Shown: positions 1 through 5,338 of the stretch, in pieces
Layout of the letters: the number at the start of each line of letters is the position of its first letter
How positions within the stretch are numbered: position 1 is the first letter of the stretch
From: Spirochaetales bacterium
GTDB taxonomy: Bacteria; Spirochaetota; Spirochaetia; Treponematales; UBA12059
DNA length: 8,759 nucleotides
Reading direction: 5' to 3'
NCBI GenBank assembly: GCA_016938515.1
Contig: JAFGUM010000487.1
Span: forward strand, 1-8,759
The notes under the pieces: model-generated
What the model was told of the DNA's origin: nothing
What the model saw: the letters and a program-made list of their open reading frames with translations, nothing else
Database searches by the model: none
Translations under genes and position numbers: made by a program

Positions 1-54
1 AAAGACGTGCCGGCGGGCACTGAAGAGCTGGCAGGAATCCTGGGCAAGCGCTAG
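1..54 (+). CDS. C-terminal end of an unidentified upstream gene (partial)
   Basis: Frame 1 is open from the left edge and ends at TAG 52-54, giving 17 residues that end in AGILGKR. This is too short to name a family. It is believed real because the Shine-Dalgarno site of the next gene (AGGAG, 53-57) overlaps its stop codon and the next start lies only 10 nt downstream, which is typical of an operon. In many bacteria DUF503/YlxP genes follow infB, but these residues do not look like the end of translation initiation factor IF-2 that I know, so I do not make that assignment. Confidence 0.5.
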   Translation, partial: KDVPAGTEELAGILGKR

Positions 55-57
55 GAG
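53..57 (+). promoter_or_regulatory. Shine-Dalgarno site deciding the TTG start of the DUF503 gene
   Basis: AGGAG lies 7 nt before TTG 65-67, ideal spacing. The only alternative start, ATG 77-79, would be 19 nt away and would remove the first conserved strand of the family (Met-Ile-Val-x-x-Leu). The TTG start is therefore preferred. Confidence 0.7.
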
Positions 58-64
58 CCTTGCG

Positions 65-355
65 TTGATAGTCTCCATGCTGCAGGTTTTATTTGAGATT
101 CCCGAATCCTTCAGCATCAAGGACAAGCGGCGCGTCGTAAAAGCGATGAAAGATAGATTACGCCTCAAGTACCACGTTTCGTGCGCTGAGACCGACTTGC
201 ACGACTCGCTGCGCTTCGCGCAGATAGGAGCCGCGCTGGTTTCCAACTCCGCTCCATTTGGCGAATCTGTCATGCAGAAGGCGCTGGCCACTATAGAAAA
301 TGAATTTTCTTTGCGCATACATGATTCGGCCATAGCAAGTGAGCGTTTTGATTAG
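65..355 (+). CDS. DUF503 / YlxP-like small protein
   Basis: A 96-residue protein, the full usual length of the DUF503 family (YlxP in Bacillus). The family signature is visible in order: an N-terminal beta strand, then IPESFSIKDKRRVVKAMKDRL (about residues 12-32; the family shows IPES-SLKEKR-VV-S-KDRL), then a strand with VSCAETD, and a second half with GAALVSN and the helix ESVMQKALATIENEF. The fold is small alpha/beta, probably cytoplasmic. Its function is not established; in Firmicutes the gene lies in the nusA-infB-rbfA ribosome-maturation cluster, suggesting a translation-related role, but no rbfA or truB follows here. It starts at TTG with a good AGGAG site and probably shares a transcript with the gene to its left. 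Family assignment is firm; the role is unknown. Confidence 0.85.
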   Translation: MIVSMLQVLFEIPESFSIKDKRRVVKAMKDRLRLKYHVSCAETDLHDSLRFAQIGAALVSNSAPFGESVMQKALATIENEFSLRIHDSAIASERFD

Positions 356-403
356 TTCCAGCACGCTCGACAACGGCTCGATTTTGAGCTACGTTTATCA
401 ACC

Positions 404-1006
404 ATGAAGCTACGAGTGTTTCCGCTTATACTATCGTTTTCACTGCTCTTTACGTCTTGCATCGGCATAGACGCGGATGCCCGCGTGGGGGCAGACGGCT
501 CCGTGGAAGCATCTCTCGTATACACCGTATCAACGGCTGTAGACGAAATTGGCCGCCTCGGTTCCAACGCGGCCGACATTCCGCTCCCCGTAGGTCGCCA
601 GGATCTGGAACTCGCGGCGAGCAGAGCAGGCGGCGAGCTGGTGTCGTGGTCACGGGATGATGGCCCCGAGGCTATTGTCGTCAACACTTCGCTGCGGTTT
701 CCTACCGTTACCGCGTTCGCGCTCTTTCTCGACCCCACTGGCGAGTCGGCCCGCTATACCGAAGCTGGAGGCACGTCAACGTTGACACTCAGGCTGTACG
801 AAGGCGCGAACCCGGCAGAAGATGAGCTTATCGATTTTATAAAATCGGCTTTTTCAGACTACGCGGTGTCGCTACGCCTGGAGTTTCCGCGGACGCCTGC
901 CGCGTCAGAAGGCTTTGTTGTTTCGGGTCGCACGGCCGTTTACGAAATTGCAGCGGCAGACCTGTACGCCAGCACTGTGCCGGTATTCGTTCAGGTTTCC
1001 TGGTAG
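404..1006 (+). CDS. LppM-like (DUF3153-like) lipoprotein
   Basis: A 200-residue protein with a lipoprotein signal peptide: Lys/Arg at residues 2-4, a hydrophobic core to residue 16, and lipobox F-T-S-C with the acylated Cys at residue 19. Directly after the Cys comes IDADARVGADGSVEAS, then a probable helix and a beta-rich body. It ends with RLEFPRTPAASEGFVVSGRT (about 157-176) and a final strand VFVQVSW. A Cys followed by a strand with a DG turn, and a late strand of the type v-v-FPG-v-NG-v-G, is the layout of the LppM domain. By similarity it would be an envelope-anchored lipoprotein; its ligand is unknown. The SD site is weak (TTGAGC, 384-389). The start is chosen because the signal peptide begins here. 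It lies 48 nt after the DUF503 stop with no clear promoter between, so co-transcription is possible. The lipoprotein call is strong; the LppM relation is moderate. Confidence 0.8.
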   Translation: MKLRVFPLILSFSLLFTSCIGIDADARVGADGSVEASLVYTVSTAVDEIGRLGSNAADIPLPVGRQDLELAASRAGGELVSWSRDDGPEAIVVNTSLRFPTVTAFALFLDPTGESARYTEAGGTSTLTLRLYEGANPAEDELIDFIKSAFSDYAVSLRLEFPRTPAASEGFVVSGRTAVYEIAAADLYASTVPVFVQVSW

Positions 1007-1073
1007 GCCTCGTATTCCAGGATGATTCAGGGCAACAAGGCGAGCAAAACGCGTGGTAATACCCGCGTTACGC

Positions 1074-1079
1074 TATACT
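1074..1079 (+). promoter_or_regulatory. Possible -10 element upstream of the large lipoprotein gene
   Basis: TATACT, identical to the -10 hexamer of the promoter at 5254-5259, lies about 47 nt before the start at 1126. No recognisable -35 hexamer is present 16-18 nt upstream (1050-1057 is GC-rich), so this is only a partial promoter. The rest of the 1007-1113 gap holds nothing else I can name. Confidence 0.35.
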
Positions 1080-1125
1080 ATTAACCGGTAGCCGCTGTTA
1101 ATCGGCCCGGACTGTGGGGGTTCAC

Positions 1126-2298
1126 ATGAAACAAGGTACGATCATCGCGTTGCTAATTTCGCTGTTGCTGGTTTCCTGCGTGTCAACGCCGGCACCGGAA
1201 CCGGAACCCTCCGCGCCGACGCCGGCTTCCCCGCTGGAGCAGTCACCCACTCAAGTAGCGGCGCCCGCCGCAACCCCGGCTCCCGCCCAGTCTGATGCGG
1301 AGATAGATGCGCTCATCGCAAAAGCGCGGTCGGCGATAGATGCGAACCATCTAGCCGAGGGCATCAAGTTCTATATATCAGCGCTGGCCAATGCGACAAA
1401 CGCCGGCAGACGTTCCAGAGCCGATGAAATTACCGGCACGCTCAACGCAATAGGTGCCAGGCTGACGCTGGAACCCCACGAATCGTGGCTCCTGCCAGAT
1501 GGCTCTCAAAAAACGGGCATCTCCCGCGCGGCCGCGCGGGGAGACGGCATGATGCCCGCTGTGTACCTGTACGAAAGCTACGGATACGCCAAAAGCGCCG
1601 TTCCAGACGCGTTTATACGCTTTGAATTCGTCAGCAATGAAGGCAACCTCACCGCATCGGTAGCCACCGACGCCAGAGGCCTGGCCAATACGAGCATCAC
1701 CACGATAGCGCAGCCAGGAAAGGATGCCGTCGTGCGTGCCTATCCTATTTTTACCGCTGATGGATACAGCTACGCGTTCAAAACCGTTTTCCGTGACTTC
1801 AGCTTCGTAGCGCCTCCCAATCTGGCATTGGTCGCCGCCCTCGAAAAAACTCCCGCGGGTGAAAGCGCCAACCCACGCGTCCTCGATTCTGTAGCGAGTG
1901 CGCTGAAGCCCCTCGGCATTGAAGTCGTACCGTTCAACGGTGTGCTGGCATCCAAGAGCTTCAACGCGGCTTTTGGCGGTGACGCGACAGCGCTTTCTAC
2001 CCTGTCCGGATCGGTCAAGGCTGGCTTTTTCGCTCTCGTCCACGTAGATGTCGCACAGCCGACGCGCATGGAGTTCCAGGGCAAGGTCTACAACATCTAT
2101 ATAGCCAATGCCAAGGCAACGCTCAGAATCGTCAGGGCAGACGGTACGGTCGTATTCGCGGAAGCCAAAGACGGGGTACGTGGGCAGGGGGGTACGGAAC
2201 AGGCTGCCATCGATGACTGCCTCGTCAAAGTTCGCAACGAGCTGTCTGCGATGATTGCCGGGAGATCTGACACCATCAAGAAGGCTTTTGCGGAATAG
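1126..2298 (+). CDS. Large lipoprotein with Pro/Ala linker and unknown C-terminal domain
   Basis: A 390-residue protein from ATG 1126, chosen over in-frame GTG 1114 because G-rich 1116-1120 then serves as ribosome site 5 nt away and the signal peptide becomes classical: MKQG, hydrophobic 5-16, lipobox L-V-S-C with Cys18. A Pro/Ala/Glu linker (about 21-55, including EPEPEP-type runs) would span away from the membrane. Residues 57-115 are helical and resemble a single TPR-like hairpin. Residues 144-228 form a probable Ig-like/macroglobulin-type beta sandwich (VYLYESYG, AFIRFEFVSNEG, TDARGLANTSI). The C-terminal part, about 232-380, has alternating strands and helices and ends in RGQGGTEQAAIDDCLVKVRN, a pattern seen in LPP20/LpoB/CsgG-like periplasmic lipoproteins. 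Exact function is unknown; an envelope structural or assembly role is inference. Its 3' end overlaps convergent dinB by 23 bp. Confidence 0.85.
   Translation: MKQGTIIALLISLLLVSCVSTPAPEPEPSAPTPASPLEQSPTQVAAPAATPAPAQSDAEIDALIAKARSAIDANHLAEGIKFYISALANATNAGRRSRADEITGTLNAIGARLTLEPHESWLLPDGSQKTGISRAAARGDGMMPAVYLYESYGYAKSAVPDAFIRFEFVSNEGNLTASVATDARGLANTSITTIAQPGKDAVVRAYPIFTADGYSYAFKTVFRDFSFVAPPNLALVAALEKTPAGESANPRVLDSVASALKPLGIEVVPFNGVLASKSFNAAFGGDATALSTLSGSVKAGFFALVHVDVAQPTRMEFQGKVYNIYIANAKATLRIVRADGTVVFAEAKDGVRGQGGTEQAAIDDCLVKVRNELSAMIAGRSDTIKKAFAE
1523..1540. repeat. Perfect 18-bp GC palindrome inside a coding region
   Basis: CCCGCGCGG (1523-1531) is followed at once by its exact reverse complement (1532-1540). 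It contains the sequence GCGGCCGC. It lies in the large lipoprotein gene, in codons for Ser-Arg-Ala-Ala-Ala-Arg-Gly, between the helical part and the beta sandwich. It may simply reflect Arg/Ala codons, or could act as an RNA hairpin or protein site. Confidence 0.6.
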
Positions 2299-3526
2299 AC
2301 GTTCTTTTTTCAGGGCTCGGAACGAGCCGGGCCCTGGTTAATTTCCCCAGCCCCTTACGCGCCGCCTCGAAAGCGGCGCGTTCTACTAGAATCTGTTTCT
2401 CGTCGTCACAAGAAAACAGCTCACCCTGCTCCATCTCTTCATAGCCACCCCCTACTGCGTAAGAATCCTGCGTGGGGCACGGGGCATCGTCGTGCTTTGC
2501 GCCCTCGAGCCTCGCTAGTCCCAGTCCCACCAACCTCAGCGGCCTGCCATCCCATTTTCTGGACAATAACGACAGGGCCACTCCGTACAAAGCCGTTGAC
2601 GAGGCAATGGCGACGGTGCGGGTTTCACGTATGCTCACCGTCTCAAAGTTTGCGTACCGGAGTTTGAGGACGGCGCAGTTGGAACGGGTACGCTCCTTGA
2701 TCATCCGCGCCATCAACTCTTCTGACATCGCCAGCAGCGTGGCTTCCACGGCCATCCGATCGCTCATGTCCTGGTCGTAGGTAGTCTCGGTACTCATGGA
2801 TCTGGACGCCGCCTCTCCTTCGTAAATACCAGGATCGACGCCTCGCGCGATACGGTACAGGAAACTGCCACCAGCCTTGCCGAATTGCGACGTCAGCGTT
2901 TCCAATGAGAGAGCCGCCAGTTGTTCCACCGTCAGTATACCCAAGGCTTCCAGCCTGGCTCTCGTCTTGGCCCCCGCTCCCCATACATCCTTCAGGCGCA
3001 GTGACAGCATGAAGCCAGCTTCTTCTCCTTCGTTGACGAGGAGCAACCCGCCCGGCTTGCGTACGCCGCAGGCTACCTTGGCTACGTACCTGTTGCACGC
3101 TACGCCTATTGATATAGACAAGCCCGTTTCACGTAGCACCCTGGCTTGCAGCATCGTTGCCGCTTTCTCTGGAGACCCCCACAAAAGATCCGTCCCGCTC
3201 ATATCGAGGCTAGCCTCGTCAATGGAAACACGTATGACATCGGGGGTAAACTCATCGAAAATGGCCATAACCATAGATGACATCTCAGCGTAGCGGCTCA
3301 TGCGCACCGGCAGAAATACCGCGTGCGGGCAACGCCTGCGCGCTTCCGCTATCGGCATGGCCGAGCGCACTCCAAACGCCCTGGCTTCGTAGGAACACGT
3401 GGATACCACGCCACGGTGGCTCTGCGCCCCCCCGACTATCACGGGTTTGCCTTCGAGTAGAGGATTATCCAGTTTTTCAACAGACGCGTAGAACGCGTCG
3501 AGGTCTACGTGAAAATAGACGCTCAT
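2276..3526 (-). CDS. dinB: DNA polymerase IV (Y-family translesion polymerase)
   Basis: A 416-residue protein from ATG 3526 (an in-frame GTG at 3541 exists, but the ATG places the conserved strand at the right distance and forms an ATGA overlap with the gene before it). The palm shows FHVDLDAFYASVE with D8, and SIDEASLD with D103 and E104; these are the same positions as the three metal-binding residues of E. coli DinB. Y13 is the steric-gate position (Phe in E. coli, Tyr in archaeal Dpo4). The palm continues with SYEARAFGVRSAMP (45-58), then ISIGVACNRYVAKVA (138-152), the thumb (about 165-235) with the VWGAGAKTRARLEALGI helix-hairpin-helix, and the little-finger domain (about 243-340). QGELF (367-371) looks like a beta-clamp-binding motif, followed by a usual C-terminal tail. 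It would copy past damaged bases at low fidelity. A modest AGGG site lies 5 nt before the ATG. The last residues overlap the convergent lipoprotein gene. Confidence 0.95.
   Translation of the reverse strand: MSVYFHVDLDAFYASVEKLDNPLLEGKPVIVGGAQSHRGVVSTCSYEARAFGVRSAMPIAEARRRCPHAVFLPVRMSRYAEMSSMVMAIFDEFTPDVIRVSIDEASLDMSGTDLLWGSPEKAATMLQARVLRETGLSISIGVACNRYVAKVACGVRKPGGLLLVNEGEEAGFMLSLRLKDVWGAGAKTRARLEALGILTVEQLAALSLETLTSQFGKAGGSFLYRIARGVDPGIYEGEAASRSMSTETTYDQDMSDRMAVEATLLAMSEELMARMIKERTRSNCAVLKLRYANFETVSIRETRTVAIASSTALYGVALSLLSRKWDGRPLRLVGLGLARLEGAKHDDAPCPTQDSYAVGGGYEEMEQGELFSCDDEKQILVERAAFEAARKGLGKLTRARLVPSPEKRTSIPQKPS
2311..2336 (+). terminator. Hairpin just after the large lipoprotein gene, possible terminator
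   Basis: GGCTCG (2314-2319), loop GAA, CGAGCC (2323-2328) forms a 6-bp stem, and CAGGG (2311-2315) can alternatively pair with CCCTG (2332-2336). It starts 13 nt after the TAG at 2296-2298. The downstream tract GGTTAATTT is only moderately T-rich, so efficient intrinsic termination is uncertain. The site also lies within the dinB coding region on the other strand. Confidence 0.35.
2357..2381 (+). terminator. GC-rich 9-bp hairpin, possible terminator or convergent-transcription stop
   Basis: ACGCGCCGC (2357-2365) pairs exactly with GCGGCGCGT (2373-2381) around a 7-nt loop. It is followed on the + strand by TTCTACTAGAATCTGTTTC, only partly T-rich. It sits about 60 nt past the lipoprotein stop and inside the 3' part of dinB, so coding constraint on Arg/Ala codons of dinB could explain it. 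Confidence 0.35.
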
Positions 3527-5184
3527 GCCAGCCCTGCCCACGACCGTATCACGGCTTCTGCCAGCGCAAAAATCAAGGCTCCGGCAAGCCAGAAGCCAAA
3601 AGTTTTACGCCCCCTGCGCAGGTACGCGATTGGAGACGAAGCCGCGACAAGCCACAGGCCAAAGGGAGCCGCGAACGCAGCCATGGCGATAATGCCCGGG
3701 AACCCTGCGTTGAGAATGCTCTCGCCTACGCTGGTATATCCGTTGGGCAGCATGCTGACAGCGGCGAGCGCGCGTGGGTCAGCCAGCGGAAGAGCCAACG
3801 CGGATGCGAATAGCAGGCTGGGGCCAGAGGCTGCTGAAACAGCCGCAGTGCACGTTACAAGCGCCAGCACGACAACCAGATACGGCACCGCCGTTGGCAA
3901 ATACACCACGGCAAGCCCAACATTGATCGCCAACGCCCACATCGCCGCCTTAGCCGCGTCAACGCGTCCGTGATTTCCGTGTATACCAAGCCTGGATCCC
4001 AGTCCCGAAACGGTATAGTACAGCGCGAGTGTTGCCGCCAGGCGTAGCGAAATCGCCAAAACAACGAACCAGTCCCCTGGCAGAAGCTCCAGCGTCGAGT
4101 CAAAACCGCCAAAGTAACCCAGCGCAGAGATCGCCGCTCCAGCGAGAGCCGCGGCTCCGGCAAAAGCCGCCAGTGATTGCGCCAGCGCCGCGAGCGTCTC
4201 TCTGAGCACCGGCAGCGTCAGTAATGGCGCTTCGCGTTCTATTCGTCTACCACCAGGAGGATATCCCAGCGCCAGCAGAACGCCAAGCGACGCAACGACG
4301 CCGATGAGCAGCGCTACAATGCCATCATCACCTATCGTTACCACGCCTTTGGGCAGAGGATACCTGAAGTAGTGCACATCATCGTCTGATCCGGCGGCCA
4401 CGACACGCGCTGGTATCGCCAGCGCCAGAACTCCCACGTCTATCGTTGCGCCATCGTCACCGCGCGTCGACTCAAGCGCTATGGCTGGTACCCCCGCCAT
4501 CAGCCACGGTTCCAGTGCCACCGAACCCGCGTGAATACCAGCAGCCGCGTAGAAATCAACTATGGGTTGCTCGCTATAGGAGACGCCTGCTTCCCGTACA
4601 GCGGCTCGCAACGCCTTGACAACACGCAAGGGGGTCTGCCTGGAAGCCGCTGCCGCGACGAGCGTTAACCGAGACGGCCGTTCCATGCAATCGATCACAA
4701 CCACGGCGCGTACACCCATGTCGAGCAACGCGGCGCTCAGGCTGGCTTGCCTTGCCACGGGATCTCCTGGCTCCGGCACTACCGCCCAAGCCGGCATGGC
4801 GTCATCGTACGCTATAAAAAGCGTACCTCCGCCAGCAGGCGTATCCTTAGCCCCCGCCAGGGCGTGCATCATGGCAAGCCATACCGCCTGCGACCAGTAT
4901 GACCCTTCGACCTCTATTGCCCGTACCAGAAACGCAACGACGGGTTCGTCTCCAGTCGCGTACCCAAAGGCCATATCTGCGGCTCCGGGCAATGAAACCG
5001 CCCGCGCCACGCCACCAGAAGCTGCTGCGATCGCCGAGGCGTTTTCTCTGAGGCTCTCTCCACGATCTAGCGCGCCGTGGTACCAGTCGGCTGTCGCGAA
5101 ATCTTCCTGGGCATATGCTGGCACCAGGCTCAGTACAGAAGAAAACATGATTGCTAATACCAGCACCGAGTTAGGCCGAAACAT
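3523..5184 (-). CDS. Exported M28-peptidase-like (probably inactive) domain fused to a multi-pass membrane domain
   Basis: A 553-residue protein. Residues 1-25 are a signal peptide with a likely cut after Ala-Tyr-Ala (25). Residues 26 to about 285 form an alpha/beta extracytoplasmic domain. Its order of elements follows M28 metallopeptidases: a strand PVVAFLVRA where M28 has the HxD ligands, a helix, strand TLFIAYDDA where M28 has the EE catalytic pair, strand AVVVIDCME, and PWLMAGVPAIAL (226-237) where M28 has SDHxPFxxxGIPA. None of the metal ligands is clearly kept, so catalysis is doubtful. Hydrophobic segments follow at about 288-308, 333-356, 371-391, 412-430, 432-452, 455-468, 494-514 and 527-547. 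A pseudo-M28 lumenal domain followed by several membrane helices recalls eukaryotic GAA1, but homology is unproven. It is co-transcribed with dinB (4-bp overlap). No Shine-Dalgarno site is visible before ATG 5184; the likely promoter starts only about 5 nt upstream. Confidence 0.8.
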   Translation of the reverse strand: MFRPNSVLVLAIMFSSVLSLVPAYAQEDFATADWYHGALDRGESLRENASAIAAASGGVARAVSLPGAADMAFGYATGDEPVVAFLVRAIEVEGSYWSQAVWLAMMHALAGAKDTPAGGGTLFIAYDDAMPAWAVVPEPGDPVARQASLSAALLDMGVRAVVVIDCMERPSRLTLVAAAASRQTPLRVVKALRAAVREAGVSYSEQPIVDFYAAAGIHAGSVALEPWLMAGVPAIALESTRGDDGATIDVGVLALAIPARVVAAGSDDDVHYFRYPLPKGVVTIGDDGIVALLIGVVASLGVLLALGYPPGGRRIEREAPLLTLPVLRETLAALAQSLAAFAGAAALAGAAISALGYFGGFDSTLELLPGDWFVVLAISLRLAATLALYYTVSGLGSRLGIHGNHGRVDAAKAAMWALAINVGLAVVYLPTAVPYLVVVLALVTCTAAVSAASGPSLLFASALALPLADPRALAAVSMLPNGYTSVGESILNAGFPGIIAMAAFAAPFGLWLVAASSPIAYLRRGRKTFGFWLAGALIFALAEAVIRSWAGLA

Positions 5185-5195
5185 AACGTAAGGGG

Positions 5196-5224
5196 ATCTT
5201 AGGTGTGCGTGCGCTGATGGTCAA
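5196..5224 (-). promoter_or_regulatory. Probable sigma-70-type promoter for the membrane protein-dinB unit
   Basis: On the minus strand, TTGACC (5224-5219, one change from TTGACA) is followed by a 17-bp spacer and TAAGAT (5201-5196, four of six matches to TATAAT). The transcript would begin near 5189, about 5 nt before ATG 5184. This fits the absence of any Shine-Dalgarno sequence there. Confidence 0.55.
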
Positions 5225-5230
5225 TACCGT

Positions 5231-5259
5231 TTTACACCGGCGTAGCGATAGGATATACT
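5231..5259 (+). promoter_or_regulatory. Sigma-70-type promoter for the GHKL-like gene
   Basis: TTTACA (5231-5236), a 17-bp spacer and TATACT (5254-5259): each hexamer differs by one base from the consensus. Transcription would start near 5266, leaving a leader of about 73 nt. The -35 boxes of this and the opposing promoter are only 6 bp apart, so RNA polymerase or one regulator could affect both directions. Confidence 0.7.
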
Positions 5260-5338
5260 CGCCGTATAAGCGCTGGCGCAACGGCGTCTAAACCAAAGTC
5301 CATAGCTTAATTGTACTGGATCGGGGGGCTACCTTCGA

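Noticed and set aside
339..407. A 22-codon frame from GTG 339 whose TGA overlaps ATG 404 as ATGA
   Set aside because: It overlaps the end of the DUF503 gene, has no Shine-Dalgarno site and no recognisable product; coupling to the lipoprotein is possible but unsupported.
1007..1125. Search for a small RNA, riboswitch or terminator in the gap
   Set aside because: Only a weak TCCTGG/CCAGGA stem (998-1022) without a T-run was found; nothing matching a known riboswitch.
1378..2043. A 221-codon minus-strand frame
   Set aside because: Antisense to the large lipoprotein gene, low-complexity translation, no ribosome site.
3277..3813. A 178-codon plus-strand frame across the dinB/membrane gene junction
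   Set aside because: Arg/Pro/Ser-rich translation opposite two convincing genes; no domain.
4616..5191. A 191-codon plus-strand frame
   Set aside because: Antisense to the M28-like gene; Thr/Ser/Ala-rich translation, no promoter or ribosome site, no family.
5261..5285. GCCGT/ACGGC inverted repeat near the + promoter start
   Set aside because: Only 5 bp with a large loop, and the predicted transcript would begin inside the left arm.
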